The translations under genes were made by a program, and so were the position numbers. Below are positions 24,679-32,141 of a DNA stretch of 32,141 nt, piece by piece. The notes beneath the pieces were generated by a model. It was given only the letters and a program-made list of their open reading frames with translations. It ran no database searches and was not told the origin of the DNA. Origin of the DNA: Rhodospirillales bacterium (GTDB lineage: Bacteria > Pseudomonadota > Alphaproteobacteria > Azospirillales > Azospirillaceae); contig PLTC01000040.1 of assembly GCA_003165295.1 (NCBI GenBank), positions 1-32,141 on the forward strand, written 5' to 3'. Every line of letters starts with the position of its first letter. Position 1 is the stretch's first letter.

Positions 24679-26691
24679 TCATCGTGGGGGATGGGGTGAG
24701 GGCGGTTGCCCGGCGTCGGATCGCTCGGGCAAATCACGAGTGGCGGTCCCCGATTCCAACAGGTGAGCGGAGCGGTCGCACATGTGGACCACCAACCGGC
24801 GCAGCTCGGGCAGGATTGCCTGAAACAGCGTGTGGCGCAAGGCGCGATCAGGAATCCGGGTCAGGAAAAAGGCGCTGTAACGCGCCATGCCTTTCAGGGT
24901 TCCCGCGGTCAGTGCCGGCACGCCCTGGTAACCGTCGCGGTCAAGCAAGGGCAACAGGGTATCCCAGAAGCTCATGATCCCGAGGCCATCGACCGCGGCC
25001 CGGTCGATCAGGTCGAGGAGCGTTGCGAAGAAGCGCCGGTGCTCCAGGGTCAGTTGCACCAGTCGGTCCGGAAAGAGGACAGCTCCAGGCTCCCGCCGTG
25101 GCAGGCTGGCGACGACTTCGTCCCGGGTTGCCCGGGAGCCCCGGCGCAGCGGCGGCAGCCGCACCGCCGCGGCAAGCCTGGGCTCGGCGCCATCGATGCG
25201 GGCACCATCGCTGCAATTGAAGACCCGGCTGCCGCTATGCCGGATCAGCAGCTTGAAGTTGTCGAGACCGATGGCGTAGACGACATCGGTCTTGATGGTG
25301 CCGCCGAAATTAGCCGGAGCCTCCACGGGCAGCGACCGGTCCTGTTCCTCGGCGATCAGGAAATCCAGGTCCTGATAGACGGTATTGCCGGCGTGCCCCA
25401 ATCCGGCGACCCGGGTCCCGAAATCGGCGCCGAAAAGATAGAGTTCCCGAAAACCCAGGCTGACCGCGAGCCGCGCTCCGGCGTTGACGGCGGTGGGAAA
25501 CGCCAGCACCATCGCCTGATCGGCCAGCCCGACCATGGTGCTGGCGGCGACGTAGGGCCGGACGTACATCAGGACGTCGTCGAACATTGGCGGCAGTCGG
25601 GGATCGACGGTCAGCGCCGCCACCAGGGTAATGCCGGTGAAGGGATGCTTGCCGGCGGTATGACCGAGGATGGTCACGGCTTCGGGCGCATTTTCGCATT
25701 CCAGGTGAAAATCCGGGACGAGGCCGTGGCTGAGACAGTTTTGCAGTGCGGTCCCGCACGAGATCAGCACCGCCCCCGGGCGTAAACGACGCAGGTCTTC
25801 GAGATCGCGATCGAGGGAGGGGCCGGCGCCCACGAGAATTGCCGGTTCGAGCCGGCGCGGCAGCGGCGCCGCCGGAACCAAAGCGAAGCGGTTGTGCGCG
25901 CAGTTGGCCAGGGTGTTGACGAGCATGATCAGCTCGTCTTCAAAGAAGCCGGTGGCGGCGAAGACCCGCTCGTAATGGGCCGGTAACTGGTCGCGGACCC
26001 GCTGGAACAGTTCGGCCGGATAGTGAATGAACAGCCACGCTCCATCAAGGTGGATGGCGCCATCGGCAGCCAGTTCCAGAATGACCTGTTCCACCAGTTC
26101 GCTCTCGGTGGTGGCGGTCAGCAGGGTAAAACGTCGGCCGGCGGCGTGATGGTGATCAAAGAACCGTTGCCAGTCGACGGTATGGCAGGAAAGCGCGAGA
26201 AATTCCGGCACCGGCTCGACCAGCACCACCCGTCGGGGTCTGGCCATCTCAATCAGAGCGTCCAGATGGTAGCCCAATCCGACCCCGAACACGACCAGGG
26301 TGCCGCCCGGCTCATCGGGCCGGTCGGTCAGGGTCAGTCCCCGGTCCAGCAAGCTCCGGCATTGGGCCTGGACCACCGCCATGAATTCCAGGCCGATGCC
26401 GTGGAACAGGTTTTCACCGCCCGGAGCGTGCCGGAATACCCGAAACGGTGCCCGACGGTAGGTCTCGATCTGTTGGGCGGCGATGGCGCGGGCGTCGCCG
26501 CGGTAAAGCCGGCCGGTGCCGAGAGCGACGTCCACCCCGACCCCGTCCGCGACCACCAGGAGGGCGGCAAGACCGTCAGGCAGTTGTCCTTCAAGTTGCG
26601 GAAAACAGGCCAGCAGCGCCGCTCTCGAACCGGGGGCGCTCACCTCCGGCCGGAGTGCCCGATCAATCCCCTCTCCGCCTTCCCCCGACAT
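24679..26691 (-). CDS. DUF115/Maf-type protein (possible motility-associated glycosyltransferase)
   Basis: A 670-residue cytosolic protein with the 6-hydroxymethylpterin pyrophosphokinase MptE-like (DUF115) domain found in Maf proteins. The core is at about residues 240-480: PAILVGAGPSLDRDLEDLR, AVLISCGTALQNCLSHGLVPD, FHLECEN, and near the end AVSLGFRELYLFGADFG. An N-terminal segment contains LVVFGVGLGYHLDALIE. Maf proteins transfer pseudaminic or legionaminic acid to flagellin in several bacteria; here no flagellin or sugar synthesis gene is near, so this role is inferred. I chose ATG 26691 because AAAGGAA lies five bases upstream; the open frame continues 166 codons further through a repeat array and is probably not translated. 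Confidence 0.85.
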   Translation of the reverse strand: MSGEGGEGIDRALRPEVSAPGSRAALLACFPQLEGQLPDGLAALLVVADGVGVDVALGTGRLYRGDARAIAAQQIETYRRAPFRVFRHAPGGENLFHGIGLEFMAVVQAQCRSLLDRGLTLTDRPDEPGGTLVVFGVGLGYHLDALIEMARPRRVVLVEPVPEFLALSCHTVDWQRFFDHHHAAGRRFTLLTATTESELVEQVILELAADGAIHLDGAWLFIHYPAELFQRVRDQLPAHYERVFAATGFFEDELIMLVNTLANCAHNRFALVPAAPLPRRLEPAILVGAGPSLDRDLEDLRRLRPGAVLISCGTALQNCLSHGLVPDFHLECENAPEAVTILGHTAGKHPFTGITLVAALTVDPRLPPMFDDVLMYVRPYVAASTMVGLADQAMVLAFPTAVNAGARLAVSLGFRELYLFGADFGTRVAGLGHAGNTVYQDLDFLIAEEQDRSLPVEAPANFGGTIKTDVVYAIGLDNFKLLIRHSGSRVFNCSDGARIDGAEPRLAAAVRLPPLRRGSRATRDEVVASLPRREPGAVLFPDRLVQLTLEHRRFFATLLDLIDRAAVDGLGIMSFWDTLLPLLDRDGYQGVPALTAGTLKGMARYSAFFLTRIPDRALRHTLFQAILPELRRLVVHMCDRSAHLLESGTATRDLPERSDAGQPPSPHPPR

Positions 26692-27049
26692 TGCCGTTCC
26701 TTTCCTGGTGGCAGCGGCTGCAAAGCCCTGGACGGCCGGCCCCGCGAGCGCGCCGTCTCCGATCGTCTCCGACCGTCTCCGACCGTCGCCGACCGTCGCC
26801 GACCGCCTCCACAGTCTACCGTACCCGTCGACCGACCCGCCATCGTCCTGGGGTGCCGCAAAAGGTCGGGTGCCTCGACGACGCGGGCAGGGGACGATTC
26901 GTCTCCGGCCCGGCGGGAGTTCGTTAACAAAGTATAGGAGTTCCAGGTTTTCCAGATGATTAACCATCGTTGAAGGGCAAAACCGCTTTCCTTGGAGGTT
27001 GCCGGCTCCTATACTCGACACCGGCCTGTCGCGTGGCGCCGGGAGGAGG
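26692..27049. other. Divergent promoter region between the Maf-like gene and a kinase gene
   Basis: The region separates two outward-reading genes and should hold both promoters. It contains a 10-bp tandem repeat array (26755-26810) close to the Maf-like gene, an AT-rich part around 26925-26985, and a widely spaced 10-bp inverted repeat, AGTATAGGAG (26931-26940) and CTCCTATACT (27006-27015). Confidence 0.5.
26755..26810. repeat. 10-bp tandem repeat array in the leader of the Maf-like gene
   Basis: Period-10 units: GTCTCCGATC, GTCTCCGACC (twice), GTCGCCGACC (twice) and a partial GCCTCC, from 26755 to 26810. The copies differ by one or two bases in a graded way, showing an older array than the one at 22002. 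It lies 64 bases upstream of the chosen start of the Maf-like gene. Confidence 0.9.
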
Positions 27050-29395
27050 ATGTGGGTGTCCCGATTTCCCGGCCGGGTGCGGCGGCGCATAAGGCTTGCC
27101 ATGCCAGATGAATTCCTGTCCGCACTATGGACGGTACCGGACGCTGCGGGCGTCGGGGATGGGCTGTGCATCACCGACGAGTCCGGCATCTTCCTGCGGG
27201 TAAACGACGTCTTTTGCCGGCTCCATGGCCGTGACGAAGGCGAGCTGTTGGGGCGGTCGGTCCTGGTCCTGGCCGAAGGCGGGGAGCGGCCGGCGTTCGG
27301 GGCCGGCTATATCGACCTGATCCGCGGGACGCTGGGCGAGCGGATGGAGTTGCACCTGCCGCTGCCGGGGGTGCCGGCACGGCAACTGATCGCCCGGGCC
27401 TTTGCCCTGACCGGTATGACCGGTGGCCGTTTCACCGTGACCATGGTCACGGCACGGGAGGTGATGCCGGCCGGGCGCGGTGACGGTTTTATCATCGCGG
27501 CCGATCCGGGCCTGGCGGTGCTGGCGGCGGCCGGCGACGGGGTGGTGGGCACCGATCGGAACGGCATCATCGACACCTTCGACAGCGGCGCCGAACGCCT
27601 GTTCGGCTACGACGCCGCGGAGGTGATCGGCGCCAGTGTCTCGGTGCTGATGCCCGAGTCCTATCGTCAGCAGCACGATCGCTATATGGCCGAAGCCGGG
27701 TGCAACCCGGCTTCGGGCAGGCACGAGCGCCAGCGCCGGGTGGTCGGCCAGCGCAAGGACGGCTCGGTGTTTCCGCTGGTGTTGCTGCTTGACGAGCGTC
27801 CGGTGGGCGCGCGCGGCGGCTACCTCGCGGTGCTGCTCCATGATGGTGATCACGAGATGAACCGGGCCAGCCTGGAGCAGACCAGCGCCCGGCTTTACGA
27901 TGCCCTGGGCTGCCTCAAGGAGGGCTTCTTACTGTGCGATGCCCGGGATCGCATCGTGGTGGCCAACGCCCGCATGCGCTCGCTGTTCGCGGAAATCGCC
28001 GACCTGATTGTGCCGGGCCGCAGTTTTAACGATCTGGTTCGGGCCTGTGCCCGGCGCGGTCTCTACAATCCCGGGGCGGAGGACCTGGAAGACTGGATCA
28101 CCGAACGCCTGGCCCGGCGCCGTCACCTGCCCAACCGTTTCGAGATGGATATTCGCGGCGGCCGGCGCATCGAAGTGCGCGAGCTGGCCACCGCCGAGGG
28201 CGCCTGCGTCAGCGTCTACGACGACATCACCGAACGCTACCACCGGGAACGGCAGTTGCGCGAGCGTGAGGCCGAACTGTCCACGGCACAGCGCATCGCC
28301 CGGTTGGGCGGCTGGCGGGTGGATCTGGCGAGCGGCAACATTACGTGGTCCCAGGAGATGTATCGCCTGTTTGGCGTGGAGCCCGGAGCGTTCCCGCTGT
28401 CGCCGGAGGCGGTGTTCGCGGTGATCCACCCCGACGACCGCGAGCGGGTGCGGCGCCTGCTGACCCGGCCGCCCCGACGCCTGCCGGCGCGGGAATGGGA
28501 ATTTCGGATCGTCCGCCCCAGCGGCGAGGAGCGGGTGCTGTGGGCCGAGAGTCAGAGCGAACGTAACCAGCGTGGCGAAGTGGTCGCCCATTTCGGGGTC
28601 TGTCAGGACGTGACCGCCCGCAGGCTTGACCAGTTGGCGTTGATTCAGGCGAAAGAGGCGGCCGAGCTGGCCAACCGCTCCAAGTCGCAGTTCCTGGCCA
28701 ATATGAGCCACGAGTTGCGCACTCCGCTCAATGCCATCATCGGTTTCAGCGAGATGATGGCGAGCGAGGTGCTGGGGCCGTTGGGCAACAAGCGTTATCG
28801 CGATTATGCCGAAGCCGTGCTTAACAGTGGCAACCATTTGCTTGAATTGATCAACGAGGTTTTGGACCTCTCGAAGATCGAAGCCGGCCGCTACGAACTG
28901 GCCGAAGAATGGTTGTGTCTTCGTGAAGTCTTCCAGGAGGCGCTGATTCTGGTCGGTCCGCGCGCCGAGGAAAAAGGAACCACCACCACCTTCTCCGGGG
29001 CCGGAGATCTTGCCCCGCAACTGCTGGCCGACCGTCGGGCATTGCGCCAGATGCTGCTCAATCTGCTGTCCAACGCCATCAAGTTTACGCCGGCGGGCGG
29101 CCGGGTGGCCATGCGGGCGGTTTGGGATCTCAGCGGTCTGCGCCTGGAGGTCGCCGATACCGGCGTCGGCATTCCTGCCGAGAGAGTGAGGGAGCTGGCC
29201 CAGCCCTTTGTCCAGATCGACAACGCCATGAACCGTCGCCACACCGGCAGCGGCATTGGCCTTTATTTGACTCGGAGTCTGGTTGAACTTCATCGCGGCG
29301 CCCTCGACATTTCCAGCCGTCAGGGCAGTGATTCCGGTACCACCGTCGCCCTGATTTTCCCGGCCGAACGTCTGCGCTTTCACGCCGACGGTTGA
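27050..29395 (+). CDS. Multi-PAS sensor histidine kinase
   Basis: A 781-residue kinase without membrane helices. PAS-like domains lie at about residues 28-140, 148-265 (DGVVGTDRNGIIDTFDSGAE to LHDGD), 275-400 and 405-535 (a PAS_3 type: RIARLGGWRVDLASGNITWS, HPDDRERV). The dimerisation/phosphoacceptor helix has LANMSHELRTPLNAIIGFSE with H554, followed by an ATPase domain with LLSNAIKFTPAGG, VADTGVGIP and GSGIGLYL. The second PAS is FixL-like, with H209 (QQHDRYM) and an arginine 20 residues later. The start is ambiguous: ATG 27050 follows GGGAGGAGG very closely; ATG 27101 (MPDEFLSALW) has AAGG at better distance. No response regulator gene is adjacent; the partner may be the hybrid kinase downstream or a protein elsewhere. 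Confidence 0.92.
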   Translation: MWVSRFPGRVRRRIRLAMPDEFLSALWTVPDAAGVGDGLCITDESGIFLRVNDVFCRLHGRDEGELLGRSVLVLAEGGERPAFGAGYIDLIRGTLGERMELHLPLPGVPARQLIARAFALTGMTGGRFTVTMVTAREVMPAGRGDGFIIAADPGLAVLAAAGDGVVGTDRNGIIDTFDSGAERLFGYDAAEVIGASVSVLMPESYRQQHDRYMAEAGCNPASGRHERQRRVVGQRKDGSVFPLVLLLDERPVGARGGYLAVLLHDGDHEMNRASLEQTSARLYDALGCLKEGFLLCDARDRIVVANARMRSLFAEIADLIVPGRSFNDLVRACARRGLYNPGAEDLEDWITERLARRRHLPNRFEMDIRGGRRIEVRELATAEGACVSVYDDITERYHRERQLREREAELSTAQRIARLGGWRVDLASGNITWSQEMYRLFGVEPGAFPLSPEAVFAVIHPDDRERVRRLLTRPPRRLPAREWEFRIVRPSGEERVLWAESQSERNQRGEVVAHFGVCQDVTARRLDQLALIQAKEAAELANRSKSQFLANMSHELRTPLNAIIGFSEMMASEVLGPLGNKRYRDYAEAVLNSGNHLLELINEVLDLSKIEAGRYELAEEWLCLREVFQEALILVGPRAEEKGTTTTFSGAGDLAPQLLADRRALRQMLLNLLSNAIKFTPAGGRVAMRAVWDLSGLRLEVADTGVGIPAERVRELAQPFVQIDNAMNRRHTGSGIGLYLTRSLVELHRGALDISSRQGSDSGTTVALIFPAERLRFHADG

Positions 29396-29773
29396 ATCAG
29401 AAGAACAGCCTGTCCGTTCCGGTCTGCCTTGTTGCCGCTGGGCGACATTGGCCGTTCGCGACGCCGCGACAATGCCCCCGCGCCATACGGGAGGCGTGGC
29501 AACGAATGGACGTCGTCATCTGTCGGGATATCCGGCGGTCTTTATTGAGATATGTGTTTTTAAACCGGCACGGCGCGGCTTGCCGTTCTTTTGGCAGATA
29601 CCGGAGTCTTCGGGCATGTCGCGTGTTAATAACCATATTCGGGGCAGGCCTATCTGAAAGAGTTAAGTCGTTTCTCACATTGACATCGATGGAACCACCG
29701 GACCACCTTTGCAAAGGAATGTTCGGGCGAATGCCGGCGGCTGGCGAGCAACGGATCGGCAAGGAGTTGCCTC
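29396..29773. other. Spacer between the two kinase genes
   Basis: No gene is supported. Short frames on both strands lack protein-like character. An AT-rich part at about 29540-29680 probably contains the promoter of the hybrid kinase; I see no clear -10/-35 pair. Confidence 0.4.
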
Positions 29774-31804
29774 ATGGATGTGCTGAGCCAGATGGTTTTC
29801 TGGGACGGTGCGCTGATGCTGGGCGCAATAGTCACAGTCCTTGGAATAATACTTAAAATCTTAGGCTTTAGGGTCCGAAGCGAGGGGGCGCCGGCGGAAA
29901 TTGTGCTTCAGGCCGCGATCGACGGGGTCGTTACTCTTGACGAGCGCGGTCGCATTGCCGGCTTCAACCCGGCGGCCGAACGCCTGTTTGGTTATGGCCG
30001 GGCCCAGGTGATCGGCTGCAATCTTGGAATGCTGATGCCCGAGCCGTACTGCTCGCAGTATGAGAGCCCGCCAGGCGATCCGCCGGGGGGAGGCGCCGTC
30101 CAGATGCCCGGCACCCGCCGCGAAGTGGTCGGCCGCCGCAGCGATGGTACGACCTTTGCCATGGAAGTGGCGCTCGGCGAAGGTTGGAGGCGTGGGCGTC
30201 GCCTGTTTGCCGCGGTCGTGCGCGACATCAGTGACCGCGAGCAGGGTGAAGCACAACTCAAGGCCAGCGAAAGCAAGGCCCGGGCGATTCTGGAAACGGC
30301 GGTGGACGGCATCGTTACCATTGATCGCAGCGGCATCATCTTGTCCGCCAATCCGGCCACGGTTCGTTTGTTTGGTTATCAGACGGACGAATTGACGGGC
30401 AGAAACGTCTCGATGCTGATGCCGGAACCCCATGCCGGCAAGCATGACGGGTACCTTCGCCATTACCTTCAAACGGGCGAGCGTCATATCATCGGCATCG
30501 GCCGGGAGGTTTTCGGTCGGCGCAAGGACGGCTCGACCTTTCCCATGGAGTTGTCGGTGGGTGAGGCGGTGGTCGGGGGCTGTCCGATCTTCACCGGCAT
30601 TGTCCGCGACATCTCCGACCGCAAGCGCGCCGAAGCCGAGCTTTCGGCAGCCCGGGATCAGGCCGAACGCGCCATTCTGTCCCAGTCCAAGTTTCTGGCG
30701 GCGGCCAGCCATGACCTGCGCCAGCCGATCCAGGCGCTGACGCTGTTCACCTCGGCCCTGGGCTCCAAGCTGAAGGGGACGCCGGCATCGGCTTTGCTCG
30801 ACGACATGAAGGGCTCGGTGGAAGCCATGACCATGTTGCTCGATGCCCTGCTCGACGTGTCCCGCCTGGACGCCGGCGTGGTGGTTCCCCACGAGACCAC
30901 CTTTTCCCTGGCCTCGGTGCTGGAGCGGCTGGCGGCGGAATTCAGGCCGCAGGCCGAGCAAAAGGAACTCGACCTGCGTGTCCAACCCTGTTCCGCCGTG
31001 GTGCGCACGGATCCGATTCTGCTCTACCGCATACTTCAGAATTTCATCTCAAATTCGTTGCGATACACCAGCCAGGGCAAGGTTTTGTTCGGCTGCCGGC
31101 GCCTTGGCCGTAAGCTGCGCATCTCGGTTCTTGACACCGGGATCGGCATTCCGGGCCACTTGCAGCAGGAGATTTTCAAGGAGTTCTTTCAGATCGGCAA
31201 TCCCGAGCGCGACCGCAGCAAGGGTCTCGGCCTGGGCCTTGCCATTGTGCAGCGCCTGTCCCGGCTTCTCCACGCCCCGGTCCTGGTCCGCGCCACGGAG
31301 GGACGGGGCTCGGCGTTTTCCATCGATATCCCGCTGGTCGGTTTCAACCGGATCGCCAATGTCTTCCCGTTGCGGCCCCCTCTTGCCCAGTTCACGCCCA
31401 CCGGCAAGGGTCTGATCTACGTCATCGACGATGAACCTTCGGTGCTCAAAGGGTTGCGGCTGGTGCTGGAGGACTGGGGCTACACCGTGCTGACCGGCCG
31501 GACCGAGCTGGAAGCGGTGAGCACCTTGACCCGGCGGCAGCAGGCGCCGGATCTGATTATTGCCGACTACCGGCTGCGCAGCATTTGCAATGGCGGGCAG
31601 GTGGTGGCGCAAATTCGGGAAATGTTCAACCGGCAGATTCCCGGAATTCTGATTACCGGCGATACCGCGCCGGAGCGCATCCGCGAGGCCACGGCCAGCG
31701 GCCTGCGGTTGATGCACAAGCCGATCGAGGCGGCCGAACTCCGTGCGGCGGTGCTGGACAGTCTTTCGGTGGCCACCGGCGAGGCCCGCAACACCGGCGT
31801 CTAA
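29774..31804 (+). CDS. Membrane-anchored FixL-like hybrid histidine kinase with receiver domain
   Basis: A 676-residue hybrid kinase. One transmembrane helix is at about residues 12-32. PAS 1 (about 42-155) and PAS 2 (about 167-283) are both FixL-like. PAS 2 keeps the heme pattern of Bradyrhizobium FixL at exact spacing: H224 (proximal His, KHDGYL), H238, and R244 in HIIGIGR, with MLMPEPH before and GRRKDGSTFPMELSVGE after. In PAS 1 the proximal His position is Tyr (SQYESP), so it should not bind heme. The phosphoacceptor H313 is in AAASHDLRQPIQAL, followed by an ATPase domain (NFISNSLRYT, LDTGIGIP, GLGLGLAIV) and a C-terminal receiver domain with D552-D553, phospho-acceptor D598 and K649. 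AAGGAG precedes the start. Predicted function: oxygen-responsive phosphorelay kinase. Confidence 0.93.
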   Translation: MDVLSQMVFWDGALMLGAIVTVLGIILKILGFRVRSEGAPAEIVLQAAIDGVVTLDERGRIAGFNPAAERLFGYGRAQVIGCNLGMLMPEPYCSQYESPPGDPPGGGAVQMPGTRREVVGRRSDGTTFAMEVALGEGWRRGRRLFAAVVRDISDREQGEAQLKASESKARAILETAVDGIVTIDRSGIILSANPATVRLFGYQTDELTGRNVSMLMPEPHAGKHDGYLRHYLQTGERHIIGIGREVFGRRKDGSTFPMELSVGEAVVGGCPIFTGIVRDISDRKRAEAELSAARDQAERAILSQSKFLAAASHDLRQPIQALTLFTSALGSKLKGTPASALLDDMKGSVEAMTMLLDALLDVSRLDAGVVVPHETTFSLASVLERLAAEFRPQAEQKELDLRVQPCSAVVRTDPILLYRILQNFISNSLRYTSQGKVLFGCRRLGRKLRISVLDTGIGIPGHLQQEIFKEFFQIGNPERDRSKGLGLGLAIVQRLSRLLHAPVLVRATEGRGSAFSIDIPLVGFNRIANVFPLRPPLAQFTPTGKGLIYVIDDEPSVLKGLRLVLEDWGYTVLTGRTELEAVSTLTRRQQAPDLIIADYRLRSICNGGQVVAQIREMFNRQIPGILITGDTAPERIREATASGLRLMHKPIEAAELRAAVLDSLSVATGEARNTGV

Positions 31805-31813
31805 GCGAGGCAT

Positions 31814-31846
31814 CCGGGGGCCGGGGCAGCAGAGCCCCGCTCCCGG
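31814..31846 (+). terminator. Hairpin after the hybrid kinase gene
   Basis: GGGGC (31823-31827) and GCCCC (31834-31838) around a 6-base loop, flanked by CCGGG (31814-31818) and CCCGG (31842-31846) with mismatches between, form a long GC-rich stem 9 bases after the stop codon. There is no T run, so it would be a weak or Rho-assisted terminator. Confidence 0.5.
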
Positions 31847-31916
31847 GCCTGTGCGAGACGTGCGATCAGGTCGTTGACATCGGTCCTGGCGCGCCTTAGT
31901 GTCCCGCTGTCTTCTG

Positions 31917-31970
31917 GATGCCGGCCACCGCCGGCATCAAAAGCGCCAGTCCGCGAGTTTCGCGCACTGG
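31917..31970 (+). other. Two consecutive hairpins in the ffh leader
   Basis: The first stem is GATGCCGGC (31917-31925) with GCCGGCATC (31930-31938), 9 bp and a 4-base loop. The second is CCAGT-C-CGCGA (31946-31956) with TCGCG-C-ACTGG (31960-31970), 10 bp with one C-C mismatch and a 3-base loop. They lie 35 to 90 bases before the ffh start and may shape the leader RNA or be binding sites. Confidence 0.5.
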
Positions 31971-32005
31971 TGCGTTGTCGTTTGGTGCGGCGGAGCGAAG
32001 CGGGC

Positions 32006-32141
32006 ATGTTTGACGGGCTGACGGGACGTCTTGGCGGTATCCTCGACCGGCTGCGCAAGCGGGGCGCGCTGAGCGAAGAGGACGTCACGGCCGCCCTGCG
32101 CGAAGTGCGGATCGCCCTGCTCGAAGCCGACGTGGCCCTGC
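32006..32141 (+). CDS. ffh: Signal recognition particle protein Ffh, 5' end (truncated by the window)
   Basis: The first 45 codons, MFDGLTGRLGGILDRLRKRG followed by ALSEEDVTAALREVRIALLE and ADVAL, are the N-terminal helical bundle of Ffh, the GTPase subunit of the signal recognition particle that delivers nascent membrane proteins to FtsY and SecYEG. The text matches Rhodospirillales Ffh proteins as I know them. A weak GGAG lies about ten bases before the ATG. The rest of the protein (about 400 residues with GTPase and M domains) lies to the right of the window. Confidence 0.93.
   Translation, partial: MFDGLTGRLGGILDRLRKRGALSEEDVTAALREVRIALLEADVAL

Noticed and set aside
26692-27189. 166-codon N-terminal extension of the Maf-like protein
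   Set aside because: It runs through the tandem repeats and the promoter region of the kinase gene, and a good ribosome site precedes the internal ATG at 26691.
29397-29762. 121-codon minus-strand frame between the kinase genes
   Set aside because: Low-complexity basic sequence with no familiar motif, crossing the promoter region of the hybrid kinase.
31801-32088. 95-codon minus-strand frame across the ffh start
   Set aside because: It is antisense to the certain ffh start and contains the two hairpins.

Overview
This window looks like chromosomal DNA of an alphaproteobacterium, most likely a member of the Rhodospirillales. I base this on the GC-rich coding sequence, on the first residues of Ffh at the right edge, and on the gene types: a DUF2383 four-helix protein, CsbD, PRC-barrel and DUF883 stress genes, ExoD, GluQ-RS, FixL-like PAS kinases and a DUF115/Maf-type protein. 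No rRNA, tRNA, CRISPR array or complete insertion sequence was seen. Family assignments come from reading the protein sequences, without any database search.

Left part (1-9.5 kb). The 3' half of ilvD enters from the left edge. A sigma70-like promoter and a fluoride (crcB-type) riboswitch follow. Then comes a wrecked cyclopropane-fatty-acid synthase gene, a complete enolase gene and a short HIT-family gene, closed by a strong hairpin. Enolase is the classic fluoride-sensitive enzyme, so this reads as a fluoride-inducible enolase unit. Convergent to it is a three-gene type VI secretion block (tssL-tssM-tagF), each junction overlapping by ATGA, without the rest of a T6SS cluster.

Middle part (9.5-20.5 kb). 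This is a patchwork of short genes typical of envelope and general stress responses: a 25-residue hydrophobic protein, a DUF883/YqjD-like protein with a membrane partner, ExoD, two overlapping membrane-associated GTPase genes, a phasin-like protein, a ClpP-fold protein, a secreted double PRC-barrel protein, a DUF2383 protein, a small lipoprotein, two secreted proteins, a DUF3185 membrane protein and CsbD. Long spacers hold palindromes and short tandem repeats. I looked for EcfG-type GGAAC/CGTT promoters in front of several of these genes and found no convincing one.

Right part (20.6-32.1 kb). After gluQ and a DUF1640-like gene broken by a 19-bp tandem duplication comes a signalling block. It holds a PAS-PAS-GGDEF-EAL protein, a Maf/DUF115-type protein (possible flagellin glycosylation), a multi-PAS histidine kinase, and a membrane-anchored hybrid kinase. 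The second PAS domain of the hybrid kinase carries the FixL heme-ligand pattern, which suggests oxygen sensing. The first 45 codons of ffh end the window.

The most interesting points are the riboswitch-enolase-HIT unit with a gene wreck inside its leader, the FixL-like hybrid kinase, the duplication that inactivates or splits the DUF1640-like gene with a restart codon next to the new stop, the GTPase pair, and repeat arrays placed at gene ends or leaders.
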